Below, piece after piece: positions 17,136 through 24,792 of a DNA stretch of 59,461 nt. A program made the translations under genes and the position numbers. How positions within the stretch are numbered: position 1 is the first letter of the stretch; each line of letters opens with the position of its first letter. The DNA comes from JBCCQH01 sp039024435 (GTDB lineage: Bacteria > Bacteroidota > Bacteroidia > J057 > JADKCL01): NCBI GenBank assembly GCA_039024435.1, contig JBCCQH010000035.1:1-59461 (forward strand), read 5' to 3'. Below the pieces are notes generated by a model that worked only from the letters and a program-made list of their open reading frames with translations, was not told the DNA's origin and made no database searches.

Positions 17136-19625
17136 CTACTTCTTCTTTCGTGGCTTCACCCCCCGAATCGCCTGGGCGGTAAATGGATCCTCCGGCCAAT
17201 AATGCTTCGAATAGCGACCCCGCAGATCCTTGCGTACATCCTGGTAGCTTCCCGCCCAAAATCCCCGCAAATCCTGGGTCACCTGCACCGGCCGCCGCGC
17301 CGGCGAAAGCAAATGCACCATCACCCGCGTACGCCCCGCATTTACCCTCGGCGTTTCCAACTGGCCAAACATCTCCTGCAAGCGCACCGCCAGCACCGGG
17401 GGCCGGCCATCCTCAGCGTACTCCAAGCGGATGCGGCTCCCACTCGGAACCTCCAAGTGCGTCGGTGCCAGCGCCTCCACCCGCGCGCCCAATTCCCAAG
17501 GCAACAAACCCCGCAACACCGGCCGCAGATCGATCCGCCCAAAGTCCTCGCGCTTGCGCACCTCAGCCAGGTACATTCCCAACCACGGCTCCACTTCCGC
17601 CAGCAACGTCTCCCAACTCAGATCCGGCCAGGCTTCCTCCGTCCGCCAGGCCCGCAGACTCATCACCCGCTTGCGCCACTGTTCCAGCGGCTCAGTCCGC
17701 GCCAACAAACTCGGCTCCTGCTGCACCGCCGCACACAACACCGCAATCCGGGCCGCTTCCGCTACTGCGGTCAGCGGACGGTGATCCAACAGCAAGCGCC
17801 CGATCCGCTGCTCCATGCGGGCCCGCAAACGGCCCGTTGCGTGGTCCCATTGCACCACTTCCTCCCGGTGGATCAAATGGGACAGCATCTCCGGGTCCAC
17901 CGGAGCCGCCGACCAGATCCGCCCCTCACTCTGGCCGGCGTCGAGTTGCGCCACCGCCAGCCACGGGAATTCGGCCAGCGGGTCGTGGGCTTCAATCCGG
18001 GCCGGACGTCCATTCGGCAAGCGAAACCGGCCGTGGGCCGGATCCATATTGCGGGCGACCCGGTCCGGATACACCGCCGCGATCAATTGGCCGGCGTCGT
18101 CGCTCGCGCCGGCAGTCGCCGGCGGTCCACAACGCAAGATGCGGCGCCACACTTTTGCTACCCGCTCCACCCGGGCGAGGACTTTGGGGATACCAGGGGA
18201 CCGGCCTCCCGCACGAAAGGTACGCAAAGCATCCAGGCGCAGACGCAGGTCCGCTCCACTGCCCCGGGGCAGTGGATCCCGCTCTTCCAAAAGGGCCGCC
18301 ACATCCGTCGCCAAGGCAGAGAGGCCCATTTTACGGGCGGTCTCCAGCATGTGCGCGACGCGAGGGTGGGTCGGCAAGCGCAGCAAAGCTTTCCCGTGCG
18401 CCGTCAGCTTTCCGGCTGCCAACGCCTGCAATTGGGTCAGCAGGTCGCGGGCCTGGGCGAGGGCTCCCGCCGGAGGAGCCGTCGCCCAGGTCAATTCTTC
18501 CGGATCTTGGACCCCCCACGCTGCCAATTCCAGCGCCAGGGGGGCAAGGTCCGCTGACTGAATTTCCGGAGCCCGAAATGGGATTAGGTGCCGGTGGTAG
18601 CCTTCTGCCCAGAGTCGGTAGGCCACCCCCGGACCGAGGCGACCGGAACGGCCGGACCGCTGATCGGCCGCATCGCGGGTCACGTCCACCGTCTCCAGCC
18701 GGGTAAACCCAGAGCGCGGATCAAACCGGGGCACGCGGGCCTTCCCACTGTCGATGACCACCCCGACACCTTCAATCGTGAGACTTGTTTCCGCAATTGA
18801 AGTCGACAGCACCACCTTGCGCCGTCCGGCAGGATCGGGACGCAATGCCCGTTCCTGTTCCGCCGGGGGCAAATCGCCGTACAGTTGCAGGACCGCCGCC
18901 TCGGACAAGTCTACCAACTGTTCCGCAGTGCGCCGAATGTCGGCGGTTCCGGGCAAAAACACCAGCAAATCACCTTCCGGAACTTCCCGCAGGGCCTGGC
19001 GCACGGCCCGCGCGACGGAAATCTGGAGGCGTTCTCCCGGAGGAGGGGGCAGGTAGCGCAGCTCCACCGGGTACGGGCGGCCTTCGCTTTGGAGGGTAGG
19101 ACAATGGTCCAGCAGCACCGACAATTCATCGGTGTCGAGGGTGGCCGACATGAGCAACAGCCGCAGGTCTTCCCGCAGGATGTCCTGCACCTGGCGGGTC
19201 AAGGCCAGCCCCAAATCGGCTTGGAGGCTGCGTTCGTGAAATTCATCGAAGATGACCAAACCCACACCCTCCAAGGCATTGTCTTGCTGGATCATCCGGG
19301 TAAGGATGCCTTCGGTGAGCACTTCAATCCGGGTATCCGGTCCGACTTTCCGATCAAAACGGACCCGGTAGCCGACAGTTTGCCCGACGCGTTCGCCCCG
19401 CAGATCGGCCATGCGGCGGGCAACCGCCCGCGCCGCCAAGCGCCGGGGTTCCAGCATGAGGATTTTTTGGCCGGCGAGCCAGGGAGCATCCAGTAGGGCC
19501 AGCGGAAGCACCGTACTCTTGCCTGCTCCGGGCGGAGCCTGCACAATGAGGGTGTTCTGCGCGGCGAGCTGGGAACGCACGGCGGGTAATATCGTGTGGA
19601 TGGGAAGTTGCGGGAACATTGGCAC
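17136..19625 (-). CDS. hrpB: ATP-dependent helicase HrpB
   Basis: The protein has 829 residues, typical of HrpB. Superfamily 2 DEAH/DExH motifs are in order: Walker A APPGAGKST (about 30-38), EPRRLAARAVARRM, the DEFH box (IFDEFHERS, about 125), SATLD, and motif VI DQRSGRSGRLGPG. The C-terminal HrpB-specific region ends with a basic tail (GVKPRKKK). A -7 box lies only 5 bases from the first ATG, so the second Met at 19619 (MFPQLPIHTILP) may be the true start. The role in bacteria is unclear; RNA metabolism is assumed from related helicases. Confidence 0.94.
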   Translation of the reverse strand: MPMFPQLPIHTILPAVRSQLAAQNTLIVQAPPGAGKSTVLPLALLDAPWLAGQKILMLEPRRLAARAVARRMADLRGERVGQTVGYRVRFDRKVGPDTRIEVLTEGILTRMIQQDNALEGVGLVIFDEFHERSLQADLGLALTRQVQDILREDLRLLLMSATLDTDELSVLLDHCPTLQSEGRPYPVELRYLPPPPGERLQISVARAVRQALREVPEGDLLVFLPGTADIRRTAEQLVDLSEAAVLQLYGDLPPAEQERALRPDPAGRRKVVLSTSIAETSLTIEGVGVVIDSGKARVPRFDPRSGFTRLETVDVTRDAADQRSGRSGRLGPGVAYRLWAEGYHRHLIPFRAPEIQSADLAPLALELAAWGVQDPEELTWATAPPAGALAQARDLLTQLQALAAGKLTAHGKALLRLPTHPRVAHMLETARKMGLSALATDVAALLEERDPLPRGSGADLRLRLDALRTFRAGGRSPGIPKVLARVERVAKVWRRILRCGPPATAGASDDAGQLIAAVYPDRVARNMDPAHGRFRLPNGRPARIEAHDPLAEFPWLAVAQLDAGQSEGRIWSAAPVDPEMLSHLIHREEVVQWDHATGRLRARMEQRIGRLLLDHRPLTAVAEAARIAVLCAAVQQEPSLLARTEPLEQWRKRVMSLRAWRTEEAWPDLSWETLLAEVEPWLGMYLAEVRKREDFGRIDLRPVLRGLLPWELGARVEALAPTHLEVPSGSRIRLEYAEDGRPPVLAVRLQEMFGQLETPRVNAGRTRVMVHLLSPARRPVQVTQDLRGFWAGSYQDVRKDLRGRYSKHYWPEDPFTAQAIRGVKPRKKK

Positions 19626-19629
19626 AAAC

Positions 19630-19658
19630 CAAATTTATGGGAATACCACCGATTCAAA
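19630..19658 (-). promoter_or_regulatory. Candidate promoter of hrpB
   Basis: On the minus strand TAAATTTG (19630-19637) matches the -7 consensus exactly, and TTTG (19655-19658) stands 17 bases upstream (19 is usual). It lies so near the ATG that the transcript would have almost no leader, or translation begins at the second Met. Confidence 0.45.
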
Positions 19659-19762
19659 AAAAGTTGTAATTTGAAATGGTATCGGTGAGCGGCCGCAAGC
19701 GAACCTGAATTTTGGGCTTTGTCGCTCCCTTCAGCTTTTATGACCACTAAACTTAATCTACC

Positions 19763-20131
19763 ATGGAAGAATTTTGGACAGAACTGAAAACCGGCGTCAA
19801 AGAGCTGGTCAAGCTGCAAATTGTGACTGCCGTCGGCGAAGTCGGAGTGAAAATCTCCGGTCTCGACGTCAACGAAGTCACGATTCAGCCCGAAAACTCG
19901 GCCATCGTCACCCGCTTCAACATCCTGACCGGCGATATTTCTACCGTCATGGACAAGCAATTCGTCAACGGCGATTACGTGGACCTGCGCGAATACCATG
20001 CGACCCGCGAAGAGAAAGCGGAGCAGCAGATTCGAGAAAACATCAAGGTTCTGCGCAGCCTCATCGACCTGGTGGTCGACATTCCGGAGCGCGAGCAAAA
20101 GGCCAAGGACAACGCTACTCCTAGCGCGTAA
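19763..20131 (+). CDS. Hypothetical protein (first of three unknown genes)
   Basis: The protein has 122 residues and is not recognised. It is acidic, with no signal peptide or membrane helix. The N-terminal helix (MEEFWTELKTGVKELVKLQ) is followed by a likely beta-rich part (VGVKISGLDVNEVTIQPEN) and a charged C-terminal helix (REEKAEQQIRENIKVLRSLI). The ATG at 19763 is the first in the frame. Two further unknown genes follow on the same strand (99 bases, then 5 bases), which suggests one transcriptional unit. Confidence 0.7.
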   Translation: MEEFWTELKTGVKELVKLQIVTAVGEVGVKISGLDVNEVTIQPENSAIVTRFNILTGDISTVMDKQFVNGDYVDLREYHATREEKAEQQIRENIKVLRSLIDLVVDIPEREQKAKDNATPSA

Positions 20132-20230
20132 TCCCTCCGCCAAATAAATCGGGCACGGTGGATCTCCAAGGATCAATCGTGCCCGGTATTGGTTTTACTT
20201 CTTTTGAGGCTGTTTTACACGTTCTCCACC

Positions 20231-21112
20231 ATGAGCAATCAACAGAAAAACCGGATTGCGGGTCGCATTTCCGACTTTGCCTACGACCTGCTCCACCTCG
20301 AGGTCAATACCATTCTGAGCGAAAATATCCAGGGGGGCAAGGTGCCCAGCCCCTACCACGCCCTGATCGACATCGCAAAAGATTTCAATCGCAAGCTCGC
20401 TGAATACGGTTGTTCGATTCACAGCGAAAAATTCCTCCAACATTGGTACGAAAACACCTACCACGCGCAGGCGTTGGTTGCGCAGGGCACTGCGAATACC
20501 CTCGCCCGGGCCCAAGAGGTCGCAAAAGAAGAACGATACGGCTTTCTGTACTTTGATCTGCTCCGCGAAGGGGCCAAAGTAACTGCCCAACGAATCGAAG
20601 CCCAGGAGGCCGTGGATTTCTGGGCCGATTCGGATTCGGGGGCCGGCGTAGCCTCCGAAGCAGAAATGGCCAATGCGCAAGAGAAAATCGTCATGTTGCA
20701 GCGCATTCAAACCATGAGCGACAGCATCAAGGGGATTCTAAAAGATGCGGAGTTGGCCGGTACGAAGCCCGAAGAACTCACTTTTACCCGCAGCCAGGTG
20801 ATTTTTTATGAATCTTCGGAACCTGGGGCGATCGATGCGGAAAGCAATCCGCGCTTGCCGGAGATCGCACTGAGTACCCGGCAAGTCACTACCCTGCGCA
20901 AGATCTATGAGATCCGCACGGAAAAGATTGTCATGCAGACCACCATCGGCCTCGATGGCGATGTTCTGAGCCGGATCAGTCCTTCATTTGCCCGGGAAGA
21001 CGCTTCCACAGGACTCCACCGACTGCACAATCTCGGGGTGGAAACTTCAATTGGGATGTGGAATTCGCTGATCAATCTGGTCAAAGACTTCTTCAACGCC
21101 TTCATGCGCTAA
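20231..21112 (+). CDS. Hypothetical protein (second of three unknown genes)
   Basis: The protein has 293 residues from the ATG at 20231; the frame is open further upstream, but only through a TTG in the intergenic region. It is soluble and mostly helical at the N-terminus (FAYDLLHLEVNTILSENI, then ALIDIAKDFNRKLAEYGCS). A segment with alternating hydrophobics (IYEIRTEKIVMQTTIGLDGDVL) and an amphipathic end (IGMWNSLINLVKDFFNAFM) follow. No family is recognised. The stop is 5 bases before the next gene's likely GTG start. Confidence 0.7.
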   Translation: MSNQQKNRIAGRISDFAYDLLHLEVNTILSENIQGGKVPSPYHALIDIAKDFNRKLAEYGCSIHSEKFLQHWYENTYHAQALVAQGTANTLARAQEVAKEERYGFLYFDLLREGAKVTAQRIEAQEAVDFWADSDSGAGVASEAEMANAQEKIVMLQRIQTMSDSIKGILKDAELAGTKPEELTFTRSQVIFYESSEPGAIDAESNPRLPEIALSTRQVTTLRKIYEIRTEKIVMQTTIGLDGDVLSRISPSFAREDASTGLHRLHNLGVETSIGMWNSLINLVKDFFNAFMR

Positions 21113-21117
21113 AGCCA

Positions 21118-21612
21118 GTGCTGGACCGCCTCAATATCGCCCGTACTTTTTCTGAAGGTGGCATCACCGTCCTCACCCGGCCGGTGGACGTCCCCCAACT
21201 CAAGGAGATCCCGAATGTGCCCGATCCGCTGGTGCGTACGGTGATTCATCCCGACGGGGACTTTGTGAATATTGTGAACCGCACACTGGTGGAAGACCCT
21301 CAGCTCCGCAACTACCTGCCGGTGGTGCTGGGAAAGCATGCCGTTTTTCTCCGCGATGCAGTGCCCAAGGGCCCGGTGGGGGGAAAATGGGTGAAACAGA
21401 TTTCCGAGGCCATCGAAATCGCTTCCTACGTCACTGGGATCACTGAGGTCATCGAAAATATGATCCAGCACGGAACGCAATTGGTTGACTACGAATTGCC
21501 AACGGGTCTGGTTGCGGGTGCGGCCGTCACCATCTTCCGGCAGATTGTTGCCTGGGGCATCAAGTACCTGGTACGCCGTCAGTTTCAGAGATCGATGGGG
21601 CAAATCAGGTGA
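21118..21612 (+). CDS. Hypothetical protein (third of three unknown genes)
   Basis: The protein has 164 residues if translation starts at the GTG at 21118, 5 bases after the previous stop. The frame also reads back through another GTG at 21058 inside the upstream gene. The N-terminal half (LDRLNIARTFSEGGITVLTR and later VRTVIHPDGDFVNIVNR) is polar. A C-terminal hydrophobic stretch (GLVAGAAVTIFRQIVAWGI) could touch a membrane and is followed by a basic end (YLVRRQFQRS). The family is not recognised. Its stop directly abuts the stop of the convergent SRPBCC gene. Confidence 0.65.
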   Translation: MLDRLNIARTFSEGGITVLTRPVDVPQLKEIPNVPDPLVRTVIHPDGDFVNIVNRTLVEDPQLRNYLPVVLGKHAVFLRDAVPKGPVGGKWVKQISEAIEIASYVTGITEVIENMIQHGTQLVDYELPTGLVAGAAVTIFRQIVAWGIKYLVRRQFQRSMGQIR

Positions 21613-22059
21613 TCACCCGTTTGCTCCAGCACTGATTTGTTCTGCTTCGGCTTTGAGGGCCCGGTTCATTTCGATGAATGCGTTGCGGGTTGCCTCCCCA
21701 ATCCGGTTCATGATCGGTCCCCGGAGCCAGCCGCTGAAGTACTCTCCATGGATCAGCTTGGTGCGGCCCTCCACTCTCGATTCCAACTCGAAGTAATGCT
21801 GGCCCGAGAAGCTGCCCAGCGGCAATTTGCCCAACCAGGCAAACCGCTTTTCCGGAACCACCTCGGTGACCACGGGACGAAAAGTTTGGGGCTTTTCCCC
21901 GAGCTGCATGACGGTACGAAGCTGGGTTCCCACGACAAGTTGCCCTTCGATTTCACGGATGAATGGATTCCAGTTCGGGTACACGGCAAACTCCGTGAGC
22001 AATTGCCAGACCCGGTTCCGGGGAGCTTCAATGACGATTTCGGTGCGGATTTCTTTCAT
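21613..22059 (-). CDS. SRPBCC-fold (START-like) domain protein
   Basis: The protein has 148 residues from the ATG at 22059. It matches the polyketide-cyclase/dehydratase (SRPBCC) pattern: IVIEAPRNRVWQLLTEFAVYPNWNPF at the start (here read as APRNRVWQLL plus FAVYPNWNPF), beta strands in the middle, and a C-terminal helix (MNRIGEATRNAFIEMNRALK). Such proteins bind hydrophobic ligands in a deep pocket. The open frame upstream of 22059 is discarded because the fold begins at MKEIRTEIVI. A perfect 16-base palindrome lies 35 bases upstream of the start. Confidence 0.85.
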   Translation of the reverse strand: MKEIRTEIVIEAPRNRVWQLLTEFAVYPNWNPFIREIEGQLVVGTQLRTVMQLGEKPQTFRPVVTEVVPEKRFAWLGKLPLGSFSGQHYFELESRVEGRTKLIHGEYFSGWLRGPIMNRIGEATRNAFIEMNRALKAEAEQISAGANG

Positions 22060-22093
22060 CGGAACAAAGATCGGAAAAGCGCTCGCGGATCGC

Positions 22094-22109
22094 ATTAACA
22101 ATTGTTAAT
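22094..22109. promoter_or_regulatory. Perfect 16-base palindrome, candidate operator
   Basis: ATTAACAATTGTTAAT reads the same on both strands. It lies 35 bases upstream of the SRPBCC gene, in the promoter-proximal region. The symmetry and size fit a dimeric repressor site. No regulator gene is adjacent. Confidence 0.5.
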
Positions 22110-22339
22110 TCCAGGGGCATGCGCCAAATAAATTATCTTGCGGGGTGAACCATCCTGCGGGTTGGGCTTGGCGGGGATGACTGGAAAATTCAAAAAGCAC
22201 CGCACAGAATCCCGGGGGGAGGCGGGGTCATCGGAACTGGGAATCCAACAATTGCAAATTACCCGCAATTCGATCTATCTATATTTCGCAACATTGCGTT
22301 TGGATTGCTAACTTGGAGACGGGATAACATCAACAATTC

Positions 22340-23839
22340 GTGAGAAACACCAAACTGCTACACTTCTTGCGGCTATTGCCGCCTTCGGACCGAAAGCTTT
22401 TTCAGAAGTACCTCATGTCGCCGCTGTTCAATGAGCGCGACAACCTGGTCCGATTGCTCGCGATTTTGGAGGAGGAAGTACTGGAAAAAGACCAAGAACT
22501 AAGCAATGAGGAAGTGTACCAGTTGCTTTACGAGGATCGCTCCTTCAACGAGGCCAGCCTCAAAACCAGCATGGCCCAGCTCTTAAAACTGTTGCGTGAT
22601 TTCCTGGCCTATCGCCGCTTTCACGGCAGCGAATTGGTCCAGCAGCAGATGTTGCTGGAAACCCTCAACGAGTTGGGGGAAAACAAGTATTTCAAAAGCT
22701 ATTGGAACGGAGCAAAAAGGACATTGGAGAAAACCCCCCTCAACGCTTCTGACTACTTTCACGAGAAAATGCGCCTGGAAGAGGCCTGGGGAGAATACAA
22801 TCGCCGCTTGCCCCAACGCGATCCCAATTTACTGATGCACAAGGCCATCGAAAACCTGGGCAACAGTTTTCTCCTGCGTATGCTCCGCTACCGGATTCGC
22901 TTGATTAGCATGCAGGCTTCGTTCAGTTCCCAGTTGAGGTACAGCTTGATGAATTGGTCACTCGACTATCTGCAGAATCACGTCGGTCAGATGGCGATCA
23001 CCGTACAGGTCTACTATCAACTTCATACCGCGCTCATCCATCCCGAGGTGCCCGGACACTACGAACAAGCGGTGGAACTGCTGGCGAAATCAGTCCCCGA
23101 ACTTTCAGAGCTTGAGACCGAAGAGCTGTACACGGTGGCCATGAATTTTGCCGTTCAGCGCGTTAATGAGGGCAAATTGGACTACCTCGAACGAGTCTTT
23201 TCCCTGTACCTGGCCATGCTGGAGCACAAGGTTATCGTCGTGCGGGGCTGCATCTCGCCCTTTCACTTTAAGAACATTGTCGTCGCGGCCATGCGCCTGC
23301 ACAAAGCCGGCTGGGCAGAGCAGTTCATTGAACAGTGGAAAGGTAGAATCGACCGCGATTATGCCGGAAATGCCCTCAATTTCAACCGGGGGGTGGTGTG
23401 TTATTTCCAGAAAGACTACGCCCAGGCGGAGCGCTTTCTGCACACGGTACTCGACGACTACAAGGACGTCTTTTACGGCCTTAATGCCCGTGGCTACTTG
23501 TTGCAAATCCACTTTGAAACGGGAAACATGCTCGGGCTGGAATCGCTGGCCCATTCTTTCCGCATGTTTTTGAGCCGGAACCGGGAGCTTTCGGACCGCA
23601 AGATCCGCCTGTACCGCAATTTTATCAACCACTTGAACAAACTCATCAATATTGCGCCGCAACGCGCGGACAAGCTGGAAAAATTGTACCGGGAAATTGC
23701 GGAAAAAGACGAAAGGGGGATGGGCAGTGAATGGCTCCTCGAAAAGATTCGCGGGATGCTCGGGGAGGAACGCTATCACAAAATGCAGACCCCGCAAGCG
23801 GCGGACCCAGAAACGGTGCCCGGGCCAGACACCCTTTAA
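22340..23839 (+). CDS. Helical-repeat protein, paralogous to the gene at 48725
   Basis: The protein has 499 residues, starting with GTG at 22340, the first start codon that keeps the N-terminal helix. No signal peptide is present. The sequence is almost all amphipathic helix, rich in Leu, Arg and Tyr, like TPR or HEAT solenoids. The N-terminus (LLHFLRLLPPSDRKLFQKYL) and a following block (ASLKTSMAQLLKLLRDFL) correspond in order and pattern to blocks in the 492-residue protein at 48725-50203, so the two are probably paralogues. No catalytic motif is visible. A terminator follows directly. Confidence 0.75.
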   Translation: MRNTKLLHFLRLLPPSDRKLFQKYLMSPLFNERDNLVRLLAILEEEVLEKDQELSNEEVYQLLYEDRSFNEASLKTSMAQLLKLLRDFLAYRRFHGSELVQQQMLLETLNELGENKYFKSYWNGAKRTLEKTPLNASDYFHEKMRLEEAWGEYNRRLPQRDPNLLMHKAIENLGNSFLLRMLRYRIRLISMQASFSSQLRYSLMNWSLDYLQNHVGQMAITVQVYYQLHTALIHPEVPGHYEQAVELLAKSVPELSELETEELYTVAMNFAVQRVNEGKLDYLERVFSLYLAMLEHKVIVVRGCISPFHFKNIVVAAMRLHKAGWAEQFIEQWKGRIDRDYAGNALNFNRGVVCYFQKDYAQAERFLHTVLDDYKDVFYGLNARGYLLQIHFETGNMLGLESLAHSFRMFLSRNRELSDRKIRLYRNFINHLNKLINIAPQRADKLEKLYREIAEKDERGMGSEWLLEKIRGMLGEERYHKMQTPQAADPETVPGPDTL

Positions 23840-23846
23840 GGACAAT

Positions 23847-23870
23847 AAGTTGCTTTTCAGGCAACTTTTT
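23847..23870 (+). terminator. Rho-independent terminator
   Basis: A perfect 7-base stem AAGTTGC/GCAACTT with a 7-base loop runs into TTT, 8 bases after the stop of the helical-repeat gene. Confidence 0.8.
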
Positions 23871-24118
23871 ATGCACATTTTTCGCCCAAAGTCAACGGAG
23901 CACATCGGCTGAGGCATTTTTTTCAATAAAATCGGGCTCTAGGCCGTCCAGATGGGGATCACCGGCTTCTCCACCCACTCATTTGACCCCGCTGGTTAAC
24001 TTTCGTGAGATAATGTTCCTAAAGTTTCCCGCCGCTATGATCACCTTGGGTACAAAGTCGGATGGATAGATCAAACCACCGACCAATCTAAGATTCATCA
24101 ACCAAAACCCACTCGACT

Positions 24119-24394
24119 ATGAGTAACAAAATCATTGGTGCCTGGACCACCTATTCCAGCACTATTTCTCGGGAAGCCCAAAAAGTATTTGATGCGGCCC
24201 TCGACGACCTCATCGGGGTTGATTACACCCCGGTAGCCGTTGCCACCCAAGACGTAACCGGCACCAACTACAGTTTCTTCTGCAATGGCCTTCCGGTATT
24301 GCCGGACGCTGTGCCCCGCGGTTACATGGTGCTGATTTACGCCCCGCAGGACGGTAATCCGGAACTGAAAAACATCGAGGTGCTGCCGCGCTGA
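24119..24394 (+). CDS. Small cystatin/stefin-like protein
   Basis: The protein has 91 residues without signal peptide. It reads like the bacterial stefin-type proteins: an N-terminal IIGAWTTYSSTISREAQKVFD helix (shown in part), a VDYTPVAVATQDVTGTNYSF core, and a C-terminal strand (VLIYAPQDGN). The core holds QDVTG, which fits the cystatin QxVxG loop that plugs papain-family protease active sites. Whether it inhibits a protease is unproven, and it could be a general cystatin-fold protein. It is flanked by terminators and so is probably monocistronic. Confidence 0.75.
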   Translation: MSNKIIGAWTTYSSTISREAQKVFDAALDDLIGVDYTPVAVATQDVTGTNYSFFCNGLPVLPDAVPRGYMVLIYAPQDGNPELKNIEVLPR

Positions 24395-24484
24395 TTTGCC
24401 CGCGCGGGTGCTTAGGGTTGAATGCGGTGGCTTTGGCATCGCCGATTTCACAACTCAACTTTAAGCGCCCTTGGAGATTTAACG

Positions 24485-24520
24485 TCGCCGGACCAGTCGA
24501 AGTACTGGTCCGGCGATTTT
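24485..24520 (+). terminator. Rho-independent terminator of the cystatin-like gene
   Basis: A perfect 12-base stem (TCGCCGGACCAG / CTGGTCCGGCGA) with an 8-base loop is followed by TTTTCTTT. It is one of the strongest terminator hairpins in the window. Confidence 0.9.
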
Positions 24521-24751
24521 CTTTGCCCTTTATTCTCGTATCCGCTTTGGCCAATGTATTTTTTATTTTTCTCAAAACAATTCATGTTTTCTTCATGATT
24601 TTCTCACTTTTATTGGGGGTCATTTCAACAATTTTTGATTTTGGGGTAGGTAAAGGCTTAGTTCAAACGTAATATTTAAGAACTCAATTTCGATGAAAGA
24701 GTCATTTTTCTTTTGACAAAGAAAAATTTTACATCTTTTTCGAAAAAATAT

Positions 24752-24759
24752 TATTTTTG
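24752..24759 (+). promoter_or_regulatory. -7 promoter box of glutamine synthetase III
   Basis: TATTTTTG matches TAnnTTTG exactly and lies 33 bases before the ATG at 24793. The -33 position holds only a poor match (TTTA, 20 bases upstream), as expected for a promoter that may need an activator. The surroundings are very A+T-rich. Confidence 0.5.
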
Positions 24760-24792
24760 CGCTTTCAAAATACTTTTCAACCCCCCATTTCA

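Larger units (their letters stand above)
24395..24792. other. Intergenic region before glutamine synthetase
   Basis: The stretch contains the strong terminator of the cystatin-like gene (24485-24520). A very A+T-rich leader follows, with a -7 box at 24752-24759. No coding sequence is supported. Confidence 0.6.

Noticed and set aside
17109..18557. Long plus-strand open frames opposite hrpB
   Set aside because: They are Pro/Arg/Gln-rich antisense shadows of the hrpB gene, with no family features.
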